Shown here one piece after another: positions 21,607-31,851 of a stretch of DNA of 64,000 nucleotides. Source of the DNA: Nannochloris sp. 'desiccata' (lineage: Eukaryota > Chlorophyta > Trebouxiophyceae > Chlorellales > Chlorellaceae). Made by a program: the position numbers and the translations under genes. The first letter of the stretch is position 1. Every line of letters begins with the position of its first letter. The notes under the pieces were generated by a model. That model worked only from the letters and a program-made list of their open reading frames with translations, was not told the origin of the DNA and searched no databases. The DNA is taken from positions 930,001 through 994,000 of the forward strand of contig JAGTXX020000006.1 in NCBI GenBank assembly GCA_019044685.2, in the 5' to 3' direction.

Positions 21607-21959
21607 CTATTGGTCCTTCTTGACTTCGAAATGGAGGGAATCTGAGTACTGCTTCACCTTTTGGTGCAGATACTCTACACGGTCTGACTTTATAAACAGT
21701 TTGCCTTCAGTAAGGTCAGAAATAATAAATTTATTTTGAGGTTCTTCGGCAGCGTCAAAAGATTTGATAATCTCTTTGAGAGGAGGATCACTGCATAGAA
21801 GGGGAAGGAAATTATGTTGGTGAATTATTGGTTAGGGCATAATTATTAAAAACTAATAACAGCAGAGGCGGCTTTGTATAAAAAGCGTTGCATTATTCTA
21901 GATCACATTTTATTTTTGTCTTACCAACTAATCAAAGTGCCGTGGACAGCAGAAACCAT
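21607..21959 (-). CDS. TFB5: TFIIH subunit TFB5/TTDA (REX1-S)
   Basis: The smallest TFIIH subunit, needed for nucleotide excision repair; it stabilises p52/TFB2. Exon 1 (21959-21925) reads MVSAVHGTLIS and joins in phase 2 across a GTAAGA...TGCAG intron to exon 2 (21790-21607), giving 72 residues; the human protein has 71. The junction gives GTLISCDPPLKEI, followed by KFIISDLTEGKLFIKSDRVE, a clear TFB5 pattern (human has KFIIQDID). The start sits in GAAATGG. No other ATG occurs in any frame of the spliced coding sequence. It is divergent from the pinin gene. Confidence 0.9.
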
Positions 21960-22247
21960 TTCAGCATATAGCACGCACGTCAATGATCATGCTCATACTA
22001 TCAAAATATGGTAAAATAAATTGACTTCTTTAATTTGAATCCTAAAACCCTGGAGAAGCTCATTTTCGTTCACCGTCCCAGGTGCCACCAGTGAAAAGTT
22101 TGGCCAGAATTAAGTCTAAATTACAAGCTTCCAGAGAAAATAATCCTCTTATTCTATCTCTATACTGTACTTTAGATACTTGAAGCTCCCTAGAAGCATT
22201 GCCTTTGCTACAATGAGGTTTACACAGTCTAAACATTGATCAACCCA

Positions 22248-23111
22248 ATGGATGCTGGACCCTTTGATGCGCTTCCAGAGACTGTGCAAGGTCAAGAAAT
22301 AAATCCAAAAAATGGCCAAGTCACAGACAAAACGCCTCAGTTAGCTCCCACTGCAACTCTGGCCACAGATGAAGTTCTTAAAGGTGACCGCCATTCTGGC
22401 GCCGGTGGCCGCCCTACTTTGAAGCGTGCTGGTGGAGAACTACTGAAAGATAGACCCGAAGTAAAACGAAGGAACCAAAGACTATTTGGTACCCTTCTAG
22501 GGACCCTTCAAAAGTTCAAAAAGGAGGAAGATGCAGCGCAAGCCAGTGCCACAGCTCTGCGGCGGGCGGCAATGCTGCAAGCCGCAGAGGAGAAAACTAG
22601 AGAAGCATCTACCCAGTATCCTGAAAAACATAAACGCACGAAGCTAGGCGACAATAGAAGCCGACCAGAACAGCGCTATGAAAACGGCGGCACTGGCCAT
22701 AGACGACCACCAGGAGTTCCTTTTCTGCTGAAGACCTCAACAGAGCCTTCGTTATCATGGGCGCCTAGGGAAAGTTGTCCTGAAATAGATGCTTTACTGG
22801 CAAAGCAAAGAAAGAGTGAAGACCAGGTGGAGAAGAAAATATCACAGGATATAGACAAGCATAGGGCTTCTGCATTTCTCAAAGACGGAAGTGGTGATAC
22901 AGGCAGAGAAGGAGAAGAGGGAGAAGTTGATAAGGAGAAGCATAATGAACATACTGCCGTAAAAGATAAGAAAGAGGTTCTCCAGAATGGTATAGCAGCA
23001 GATGCAGGGCCTCATAGCGGCGGTAAAGATGAGTCCAGTAATAGCGATAGTGCCGGCGGTGGTGGCGGGTGGAGAGTCGTGGAAGATCCTACAGCTGAGG
23101 CATTCAAATAG
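22248..23111 (+). CDS. Pinin/SDK/memA-domain protein (exon-junction/splicing associated)
   Basis: 287 residues in one exon from the ATG of MDAGPFDALPETVQ. The pinin signature is KRRNQRLFGTLLGTLQKFKK at about residues 72-91, followed by the EEDAAQASATALRRAAMLQ helix. Proteins of this family sit in nuclear speckles and the exon-junction complex. The C-terminal half is Lys/Glu-rich and predicted disordered, ending in a Gly-rich patch and VVEDPTAEAFK. A nine-codon upstream ORF (22213-22239) ends eight bases before the start and could damp translation if included in the leader. The start codon in the next in-frame position upstream is TTG, so ATG at 22248 was preferred. Confidence 0.8.
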   Translation: MDAGPFDALPETVQGQEINPKNGQVTDKTPQLAPTATLATDEVLKGDRHSGAGGRPTLKRAGGELLKDRPEVKRRNQRLFGTLLGTLQKFKKEEDAAQASATALRRAAMLQAAEEKTREASTQYPEKHKRTKLGDNRSRPEQRYENGGTGHRRPPGVPFLLKTSTEPSLSWAPRESCPEIDALLAKQRKSEDQVEKKISQDIDKHRASAFLKDGSGDTGREGEEGEVDKEKHNEHTAVKDKKEVLQNGIAADAGPHSGGKDESSNSDSAGGGGGWRVVEDPTAEAFK

Positions 23112-23334
23112 CCAAAATAATAACATTAACACTGATTTTTACCATGTATAGATACACAGCCGTTAGTTTAATGTGTGTTAAGAGGTTAATCTTGTTCTAA
23201 AGAGGGTCTTCATTTCACAATTTCTTATTTCAAGCGCTGCTCTGTCGCCTCGACTCAAGAATCAAGGCAGCAAGCAGAAAAACTCTCACTTTTCTTTTTT
23301 ACTTCGCATAATATAACTAGCACAATTAAGTGAA

Positions 23335-24582
23335 ATGAGTGGTCCAGTGAAGGTCACAGCTGCCCAACTGGGTATTGATGCAGGGCAAGTTTGAAGAATG
23401 GAATCCGGCATGCTGGAAGATTTTTATATGCATTCGTTTTCATCGAGTCTTTCCCGCACGCCAAATAACTGCTGAACCGATACTCAACGTATTCAATATT
23501 ATAAATGCAGGGAACAACATGATGGGCATCTAGAATATGATTTGGGAAATATGATGGCATATGACCCACAGCCTGTGGAAGCGTCTACCTTTAACGAAGG
23601 TGTAGATAAAGCCTGTCAAACTATGGCAACCAGTATATTCCAAGCATTAACACGGCAGATGTTTAATTTGCCTTCAGAGTCAGCTCCAGTCGGCCGCATT
23701 GCTGAGCTTCCCGCTCCCACGACCCTATTACCTCGTGAGAAACCTGTCCCTAAGCCTCGTCCCCCTACAAAATGGGAAATATTTGCTCAGAAGAAGGGTA
23801 TTACAAAGCAGAAACGTAGTAAATTGGAGTTTGATGACAACTCTGGAGAGTGGAAGCGTCGTTACGGGTATAAAAGAGCTAATGATGAATCTGCTGTGCC
23901 AATTATCGAAGCAGGAGCTAATGAAGAAACCGGTGTAGAGGACCCGTTTACAAGAATGCGCCGTGAGAAGAAAGATCGTGTAAAAAAGAACGAAACACAG
24001 CAACTTGGCAACCTAAAAGCTGCACACAAACAAGGTGGGAAAGGAGTCTTGCCTGCTACTTTGAAACTGGCTGCTACTTTGCCAGAGCACGGCAGAGGCA
24101 TCCCTTCCAAAAGGAAAGAACTGAAGGGTGAATTGAAAACTGCAGCTCGTCAGGTTGCGACTTCGACCGCTTCTTTGGGCAAATTTGACCGAATGGTCGA
24201 CGGAGAAAATATCAAAGATCGCCAGCTTGGTGGTAGAAAGAGGAAATTCATCAGTGTGACTGATTCAAAGAAAGAAAAGGCAGCACAAGGGAAATTAGTA
24301 GACCATATCCTTAGAAAGAATGCTGATGATATCGGCAATCCATTGGATATTAACCGAGCAATTGGAAAGTTCGAGGCAGCTGCCAGGGAAGGTGATGGCC
24401 CGAGGTTGAAGTTCAAGGGAGCAAATAAGAAAGGAAAGATTAGTGGAGGTGGATCAGCAGGGAAGAAAAGTGGTGGTCCAGGTGGAGGGGGCGCTGGAAG
24501 AGGAGCCAAGGGAGGTGCCCGTGCTGAAAGAGGTGGACGTGGAGGTGGTGGACGGGGAAGCAAGGGAGGGGCTAGAAAGTAG
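23335..24582 (+). CDS. RRS1: Ribosome biogenesis regulator RRS1
   Basis: RRS1 works with RPF2 to load the 5S RNP into the 60S precursor in the nucleolus. Exons 23335-23384 and 23511-24582 give 373 residues only if the intron is read as a GC-AG intron (GG|GCAAGT...TGCAG), which restores phase 2 and the conserved EYDLGNMMAYDPQPVEAS. Further family features are LPREKPVPKPRPPTKWEIFA and FDDNSGEWKRRYGYKRAN. The C-terminus is a Gly/Arg/Lys-rich tail (RAERGGRGGGGRGSKGG), usual for nucleolar RNA-binding proteins. The reading frame antisense to this tail is Pro-rich and is a shadow. Confidence 0.93.
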
Positions 24583-24822
24583 AATTTTTTTCTTAGTTTC
24601 TTAATAACTATATTACACATTGTAGTAAGCTATAGAACATGTAAAAGAACGCGTTAAAGGAAAAGACAGTCTTGAAGGAAGAAAAGAAGAAGTAGGTAAA
24701 TAATCATAAAATACAAAGCAGAACCTCTCATAAAAAAAATACATGGGAAGGAAAAAATTTGAAACTTGAACGATGGAGGAAAGAAAAAAAGCCGACACGG
24801 ACACCCAAGAGCAAGAATCGTT

Positions 24823-25912
24823 TTACTCTGGTTTCGAAGAGAATGCAGAATTCGCTTCTGCCTCTTCGTAGGCTTCCAACATATCTCTAAGATTATTCAC
24901 TTCGTGTTTTAATCTATTATATTCGACTATGTCGAATTTAGCATCTAGGAATGCCCTTTTCTCGTAACTACTCATAAATCGCTGATGCATGGCCTCGTAC
25001 GAGAAATCTCGTCTGGTTCTCAGGAAATAGGCGAAAGAAACCAAGGAGGAGAATCCGCCGACGAAGAAACCAACCGGTTCCTGCAAAAGTTGGAGAAAAG
25101 AAAGAGAATAAATAAATGAGGGACAGGACTTCATTTTTGAAATTTTGAAACCTTTTGTTCTTGTTGTTACGTGTTATTCAATGATACATAAACCTACAAT
25201 GACATCCCAAGAGAGTTCCCAATACGTCAACCTAAACAGCAAAGACCACTGCGCTGCTACCACAGTAAAGAAAGTATAATTTAAAATTCTCGACCTCATC
25301 CCTGCTCTCCGGACGATTTTTGTCCTCTCTGCTTCTAGCACAGCAAAGTCTTGTTCAGTCTTTGCGAGGCGTACACGCACAGCATCAACATCTTGTGGAA
25401 GGACTCTACGTAAGGTAGAGAGAATCTCAGTTGGACGTAAATAGACCAAGTTTCCGTGCCGTAAAATGGACCCTGAGGTAGCAAGAGCGTTAATAACTTG
25501 CAAGACATCGTCTTCAGATGCGGAAGGGACACTGCGGCGGAATTCTTGTAAGAAATGATCATATGGGACAACGCTCCTGAATTGGCGGAGAAGTTCTAGG
25601 TGATGCTGGAACTCAGCACCGTGAATAGACTGCAGAAAGAATTGATAAAGAATATTGAAGTTGGGTGAGCGGTCGGAAGACGAATGCTTTGTTGTTGTAC
25701 TAGCAAGCTTTTGGAGCCTACAACTAACGTACTTGTAAGATCTTTAATGGATCATGTTCAGTTGTTGTAGATTTATAACGTGGCCAGTCGCCTGAATTAA
25801 CGTGGGATAATAACGTGCTGCTGGCTGCAAAACATGGAATTGTTGAGATACGTCCAAACACAGGAGTGCCAGTGAGGCACGTTCTCAATGCCCAGATGGC
25901 TCTTGATTGCAT
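24823..25912 (-). CDS. MCU: Mitochondrial calcium uniporter pore subunit (MCU)
   Basis: The inner-membrane Ca2+ channel pore. Exons 25912-25733, 25629-25198 and 25080-24823 (all phase 0) give 289 residues. The selectivity-filter signature is rebuilt at the last junction: LSWDVI joined to EPVGFFVG, giving the DxxE motif at residues 202-205. TM1 precedes it (YTFFTVVAAQWSLLFRLTYW) and TM2 follows (VGGFSSLVSFAYFLRT). Coiled-coil segments flank both (VRVRLAKTEQDFAVLEAER and YNRLKHEVNNLRDMLEAYEE). An Arg-containing leader without acids fits a presequence. The first codon was set at the ATG of MQSRAIWALRTC. It is divergent from TOP6B with 277 bp between starts. Confidence 0.92.
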
Positions 25913-26189
25913 GTTGGTGTTCAATAAGAATAAGGCACCTGATGGCTATTATTGACGGATAATTAGGGCAATGCGATGGATTTTATTACATAGAAACCGA
26001 GAAAATTTGAATTCTTTTGCCCGTTACGAATAAGCTAGCATGTTAAACTAGCGTATTGTTCAGACTATCAGAAAATTGCAGTGGATGTTACGTCGCATCA
26101 GGCGCTGGACTGCTAATTGAAAGACTAGTGTCACTGATCTGATCAACAAATTATTAAAAAAGTTAGCACTGAAAACAGAGCCGTTAACA

Positions 26190-28602
26190 ATGCCTCCCAA
26201 GGGCAAAGGAGGCGCCAAAGGTGGCGACATCTTGCAACAAAAGTCTCCAGCAGAGTTCTTTGCCGAGAATAAAAACATCGCTGGCTTTGATAATGTAAGC
26301 TTGAAATGAGATCTGACGACAACCGACCAGCCAGCTTTTCTCTCTCTCACTGTTCACTCATCTTTTCACATCTTTCTCAACCACGCACACACACACTACT
26401 GCAGCCTGGTAAATGTCTCTATACCACTATCCGTGAATTAGTAGAAAACTCGCTGGACTCTGCTGAAAGCATCAGCCAGCTACCGGAGATTGAGATCACA
26501 GTGTATGTTTTCTGGATAAGTTTAGTTTAACTTGCTTAATTCTCTATATAAGACAGCCCCTTAACCCTTTGCATAGACCTTAGCAATCTAATAAACAATG
26601 GATTTGTACTAATTGATTGCTTCTCTTCCCCATGTCCCTTCAGAGAGGAGATAAGTCAAGGTCGGCTGAACACCCTTCGAGGCGTAGCCAACCACTCCCG
26701 TATCGATTCATCTTTATATCAAGATTACGAAAGCCAAGAAGCTCGTACAAAACGTGAAGCCAAAGAAGCCAAAGACATAGAACGTTTAGAAAAAGCAGCA
26801 GCTAAGAAAGGTGAAACTGCTGCTGTAATAGAAGCTCGAAAGAAAGAACTGGCAACACGACACAGAGCCGCCCAGGCAAACCGTGCTGAGAAAATTTTCT
26901 TCAAAGTAACCGTCAAAGATAATGGCACTGGTATGTCGCATGCAGATATTCCTGAGATGCTTGGAAGGGTCCTTTCTGGTACCAAGTACGGGGTCAAACA
27001 AACTCGAGGCAAATTTGGTTTAGGCGCCAAAATGGCATTAATCTGGTCAAAAATGAGTACAGGCCTCCCTATTGAAATCACTTCTGCCCGTCGCGGTTCT
27101 TCTACTATTTCTTACTATAAACTCGATATTGATATCCAGCGTAATGAGCCCAATGTACACGTAGCGAAGCTTCTGGACAACCCAGATGGCTGGCGTGGTG
27201 CTGAGCTCAGCGTGATCATAGCAGGCAATTGGCAGTATTACCGCTCTAAAGTCCTTAAATACCTCCAACAGATTGCTGTGATTACTCCCTATGCGCGGTT
27301 TGGCTTCCATTACCGTGCAGAAGAGGAAAAATGTTCCTTTGATGTCAATTTTGCACGCAGAACTGACGCCATGCCTCCAGCTCCAAAAGCAACAAAACAT
27401 CATCCATCTTCTGCAGATTTAGAAATCTTAAAACGTCTGGCTGCATCTACACCTGCACCTACTTTATCCGCCTTTCTTTGTCGTGACTTTGCATGTGTTT
27501 CACGAGATTTAGCAGGGCGCATTATTGACGAAATGCGCGCTGGAGCTGACTCACACATGTCACCTGGTGAACTGGAGCAACGACAATTACTTAGATTACA
27601 TCAACTGCTACATGAGGTACGCTTCCCTGATCCTGATGGAGCGCATCTTTCGCCCGCTGGAGAATATAATCTGCGTCTTGGAGTTATGAAGGAACTCCGC
27701 CCGGAGCTCGTAGCGACCCATGCTGGCACTGTAGGTGTCCATGAAGGTCATTCTTTCGTGGTAGAAGCTGCTGTGAGTGTCGGTGGTCGTGAGGTCAAAC
27801 CAGGGATTAATATCTATCGCTTTGCCAATCGAATTCCTCTCTTATTCGAAGGGGGGTCTGATGTCATCACTCGCACCGCTTTGAAAAGAATCAACTGGAG
27901 CGCATATAAAATCAATCAATCAAGTGATAAGGTGGGTGTCTTTGTCTCTGTGGTATCTACCAAGATTCCGTTCAAAGGCGCAGGTAAAGAATACATGGCT
28001 GATGATGTAGAAGAGATCCAAGCAGCGGTAAAATCCGCTATTCAACAATGCGGGGTGCAGCTAAAAGCCAAGATTGTTCGCGCTCAAGCAGCCCGTGAGC
28101 AGAAATTAAGGAAGAAAAACTTGACCAAATATATTCCGAATGTCGCTGCTGCTGTGCATGCTGTGCTGAAATCCATGGCTGCGGAGAGTGATGCTACGAG
28201 GGCTCCTAAAAGAAGGAGGTTGGACCAGCAGTATGGGGTGGTGGCTTCGGTAGTTAAAGGGGAAGTGACCGATGAGCTGCTGGTGCAGAAGCTGACTGAA
28301 CATGTGGAACGTATAGATATGGATATGGTAAGTACTACGTAGAACTAGAAATATCGAATGCTTTGAACCCCACAGCAGCCAATGTCGTGGTGGTTGAAGA
28401 AGAGAAAGGGCCATTTTACTCAACTTGAGATTGACATATTTCTTTTTCTTGTTATATCATGCAGGCTTTAGAGTACCAGACGCAGCAAGGCATTGCAGAA
28501 GGTACCAGGACAGATGCATACTTGGTGCCTACTGGGCCCAGGCATTCGTACGGAGATGAGCTGCATTCGGAGGTGGCTGCTGTGAGGCTGTTAGCGTCGT
28601 GA
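26190..28602 (+). CDS. TOP6B: DNA topoisomerase VI subunit B
   Basis: The ATPase subunit of the archaeal-type type IIB topoisomerase kept in plants and algae, where it supports endoreduplication. Exons 26190-26294, 26405-26502, 26644-28327 and 28465-28602 (phases 0, 2, 0) give 674 residues; Arabidopsis TOP6B is about 670. The GHKL ATPase motifs are visible: RELVENSLDSAES, VTVKDNGTGMSHADIPEML, TRGKFGLGAKMALIWSKMS. A Lys/Ala/Glu-rich insert lies between the first two. NRIPLLFEGGSDVITRTALK and the transducer-domain VSTKIPFKGAGKEYM follow. The start is well placed: MPPKGKGGAKGGDILQQKS is followed by the family's PAEFFAENKNIAGFDN. The catalytic A subunit is not in this window. Confidence 0.95.
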
Positions 28603-28958
28603 TGTTTTTTTTTCATTTTCTTGCCGCAGTAAACCGTATTGCATACCACTTCGTTTGGGTAGATTTTAACTATGTAAGCTTGAAGCTCATAGACTTGCGG
28701 GATTCATTGACTCACCATTATGCAATGCGCAAATTTCATTCTTCCTTTCCTGGCCTTCAGTTGGCGGTCGGGCTGCAAAAGTTAGGAAGAAGAAAAAATC
28801 GTTATTTACTTCCATTTGATAGCTCTTGTCGGGCAGAAGACTTGCAATAATAAACAAACGATTCTTTATTCATTACTTTGACAGCACAAAAGATCGCGGC
28901 ACTGCTATAATACCTGTTGATAAAAAGAGATCACATTAGTAGCCAAAACAAAACAGCA
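28603..28958. other. Intergenic: TOP6B 3' region and SPCS3 promoter
   Basis: 356 bp. An open frame from 28599 on the plus strand has no family resemblance. Nothing else was recognised. Confidence 0.5.
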
Positions 28959-29738
28959 ATGCATACCTTCTGGCAGCGAACAAACGCGCTTGGCACATAC
29001 GCTGCTACAGTTCTAGCTATAATGTGCATAGCAGCGACCTTCACTGGTGCGTTAACTACTCTAGCTAGGTTGACTATCAGAATCAAAAGTTGATCAACAT
29101 TATTGATTGGTGGTGACCTTTATTTCCCTTCTTTTCAACAGATCATTTCCACGTATCAAATCCCAAGGTCTCACTAGAGTATCTTGGAGCAGAAGGTCTT
29201 AAAAAGCAGAAGGCTGGAGATAGGGTAAGAACTTCTCTCATTCACACTGTTTTTTACTCACCGCTTGCTTCTTTTTCTATTCACCCTTGTTTGTATTCAT
29301 ACCTTCCAACGTGTCCCCTATATTCCCTCTGTTCCTGTGCAGGCATATCCAGTATTCAAGCTAGATGCTGATCTACGCAGCGAATTCTCTTGGAACACCA
29401 AACAACTCTTCGTTTTCGCTCAAATAGAATTCTCGTCCCCTCGCAGCCCTTTAAATCAAATGATTTTCTGGAATACCATCATCCAGAGAAAAGAAAACGC
29501 AAAACTGATGATCTCTAAATTACGGCCTATTTATCCATTCACTGTTACAGATCAAGAAAGTTTATTACGCGGCAGAGAGTTCAATGTGACGGTAGCGTGG
29601 CATGTTATGCCAAAAGTTGGGGCACTTTATAAAGGAAGTAAGACATTCAGCGGATTTCAGATGCCTGAAGAGTACTTTGAGATGCAAAAGGATGTTATTA
29701 GACCGGCAGGAGGAGCAGGTGCAGCGGCCGAGGAATAG
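28959..29738 (+). CDS. SPCS3: Signal peptidase complex subunit 3 (SPC22/23)
   Basis: The essential non-catalytic subunit that scaffolds the ER signal peptidase. Exons 28959-29046, 29142-29224 and 29343-29738 (phases 1 and 0) give 188 residues, close to the 180 of human SPCS3. A single N-terminal signal anchor (ALGTYAATVLAIMCIAATFT) is followed by the lumenal domain with WNTKQLFVFAQIEFSSP, LNQMIFWNTIIQRKENAKL, FNVTVAWHVMPKVGAL and the closing FQMPEEYFE. The residues after EYFE (Gly/Ala/Glu) are extra. Confidence 0.93.
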
Positions 29739-30029
29739 AAAACGGTCAATCTTCCAACATTTTAGAAAGAGGAGCCAAAAAAGAAAACCAGTGCCGTTGG
29801 CGCCAGTTGTTGTAATCTTCAATATTCCCTTTTTTTATAACACTTATAAGCCAGAATTAAATAAACTGAACTCACACTCCTTTTATCCATCATTATGAGC
29901 TAGCATAGGTCCACTTCACTACTGCAGCGGTGCTTCTCCTCCTCCTCCGGAGATAATTATTATAAAAATAAATTATAAAATGCTTAATTCGAGAACAATA
30001 AAAATGCTGACGGGACCGTTGCTGCCACC

Positions 30030-30305
30030 ATCCCTGCACAGAGGGCTGAGATTGGATCAGTTATCGATGGCTTACAATTCAGACTCCACGCCTTATTGTC
30101 CAATTACTTCAACCGCACTGGTGGAGCCCCAACAAACGGCAACTCACCCTTAACTTTAGCTCAAGCTCAGCAACTTATGCTCATCTCCACCTGGGCTGCT
30201 TGCGTCGATTCACGTGTATTTCGCCCCTTAATTGAGGCTATGGAGGCTGGAAACGTTGATTTGACTGATGAGGTGTGGAAGGATGTTGAAGATGATTTTA
30301 AATAA
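30030..30305 (+). CDS. Hypothetical 91-residue protein, possible AUC start or missing 5' exon
   Basis: The frame ending at 30305 is strongly protein-like (LTLAQAQQLMLISTWAACVD, then VFRPLIEAMEAGNVDL and a final VWKDVEDDFK). It has no usable ATG before an in-frame stop upstream. At 30030 a perfect Kozak stretch GCTGCCACC is followed by ATC instead of ATG, in frame. Either initiation is at AUC, an ATG was lost, or a short 5' exon ends at the CACAG at about 30041. No protein family was recognised. It lies between SPCS3 and the 3' end of SEH1. Confidence 0.4.
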   Translation: MPAQRAEIGSVIDGLQFRLHALLSNYFNRTGGAPTNGNSPLTLAQAQQLMLISTWAACVDSRVFRPLIEAMEAGNVDLTDEVWKDVEDDFK

Positions 30306-30472
30306 TTATTTTTGGTGTTTGTCGTCTTTTGCATCAAAAAGAAAGAAACTTTTATAAGATTGATTACATTATTGTTTGTTAAAATTTAATATTGAATTAG
30401 GATTACCTACGAAAGGTAATATGAGGGTTACGACCACTGGAAAGCAGTTGTTTGTAGACTTATATCATGATC

Positions 30473-31423
30473 TTATTTTCGAGAAATTATCAAATTTTTC
30501 TGGAGCCACTCACCTGCCAAATCTGGCCGCCACATACACACCTCCCCTCCATCTGTTGACGCAGCCAGCCAATTGCCAAGCATATTCCACCCAAGCTGCC
30601 ACACATCATGATCATGGTCTAATACAGCGACTCTTTTTACTTCTAACGCATCAACTGCTCCAGTCAAAGACCATAGGGTCACCCGATGGCCTGATGCTAC
30701 AGCAATGAGATCATAAGGGCGACCTAACCGTGGCGCCCACGCTACTGCACTGATACCTCCCTGATTATTATTACTACCGTCATCATCCATATCTGGAGAT
30801 GATGATTTCAGTTGTTGTACTTGCTCCCAGCGTAGCAGCTGCTCTCTAAACATCCAAACTTCCCCACAACCACCTCCCCCTGCACTCCCAATAGCTAATA
30901 AAGGAGGTAACGCAGGATCAAATTCTCTCCAACTCACGCTTGTACATGCTTTGGCGTCGCGGTCAAGCTGAAATTCACTGTGTGGATCCCAGGAAACGGC
31001 GTTTAAAGAGGATGCGGCTATAAACAATTTCACGCTCCCGTCGGAGAAGGCTATTGAGACTATAGGACCCATTTGACGAGGCGCAAAGCACGCATCTAGA
31101 GCTGCATGGGTGCTGGCAGGAATATGAGCGCGTTTTTCCCATTGGCCATATGAGGTTTGAGCCCATACTAAGACGGTGCCTTGTCCTGTGCCAGTACAAA
31201 GAATATTTCCAAATTCTGGTGGAGCCCAGCAGATGCAGTTGATAGCTAAACCTCCAGATGTCCATGCGGGGCCTGGGATCCATTCTCTAGATTGTCCATC
31301 GCGTTGCCAAGTGGAGATTGTGCCAGAGTGATCGACGACGGCCATTAATGTGTGTGGGATGTTATAGCAGACGTGAGCTGCTGAAATTTCTAATTGTGTG
31401 GATGTCACGCGTTCACTAGTCAT
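30473..31423 (-). CDS. SEH1: SEH1-type WD40 nucleoporin
   Basis: A beta-propeller of the nuclear pore Y-complex, which in other eukaryotes also serves the TORC1-regulating SEA/GATOR complex. A single exon gives 316 residues. Distinguishing SEH1 from SEC13 are WAPPEFGNILCTGTGQGTVL, FAPRQMGPIVSIAFSDGSVK, VAWAPRLGRPYDLIAVAS and VWQLGWNMLGNWLAASTDGG. Six WD-like blades are recognisable, as expected for a propeller completed in trans by a partner. An Asp/Asn/Ser loop is inserted before blade 5. It is divergent from the PEPC gene. Confidence 0.85.
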   Translation of the reverse strand: MTSERVTSTQLEISAAHVCYNIPHTLMAVVDHSGTISTWQRDGQSREWIPGPAWTSGGLAINCICWAPPEFGNILCTGTGQGTVLVWAQTSYGQWEKRAHIPASTHAALDACFAPRQMGPIVSIAFSDGSVKLFIAASSLNAVSWDPHSEFQLDRDAKACTSVSWREFDPALPPLLAIGSAGGGGCGEVWMFREQLLRWEQVQQLKSSSPDMDDDGSNNNQGGISAVAWAPRLGRPYDLIAVASGHRVTLWSLTGAVDALEVKRVAVLDHDHDVWQLGWNMLGNWLAASTDGGEVCMWRPDLAGEWLQKNLIISRK

Positions 31424-31851
31424 TTTAAAAAGAGGAGAAAGTTTTATGTCTGCTGAATACTAGCAATACAGATATTTAAATATTTCCTAACTCGATTTTG
31501 ATCAAAGATTTGAAATTTTAGATTTGGTAGCGATGTCTCGTGCGGCGTTCACAGTCTTTGGTGATTTTAGGGTTCTTTAGTATATGATGAAACCAGGATG
31601 AGCCCTATCGGGTCATTAATTGCAGAAAAAAGAATGCTTTGCAAATAATAGGTCCTTTCTTTTTTGGTGGGTGGGTTTCAACGATGCGGCTAGATAAAGA
31701 TCCTGTGAGCAAATTACACATGCATCTATATTTCAAATAGTGAACTTGACATACTGGGCGGAGAATAGAGAAGATTGAGCAATTTCTACTACGTCTTTGC
31801 ATCTGTTTTTACCCTTGACCTGAGGGTAAGATTTTTCAAGGTTCTTTCACT
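31424..31851. promoter_or_regulatory. Shared upstream region of SEH1 and PEPC
   Basis: 428 bp between divergent starts. No consensus promoter motif was recognised with confidence; no RNA gene was seen. Confidence 0.4.

Noticed and set aside
24150..24620. Pro-rich minus-strand frame antisense to RRS1
   Set aside because: It is the complement of the Gly/Arg/Lys-rich RRS1 tail and has no splice or family support.
30473..31423. SEC13 as the identity of the WD40 nucleoporin
   Set aside because: Blade motifs (FAPRQMGPIVSIAFSDG, WNMLGNWLAAS) fit SEH1 better than SEC13.
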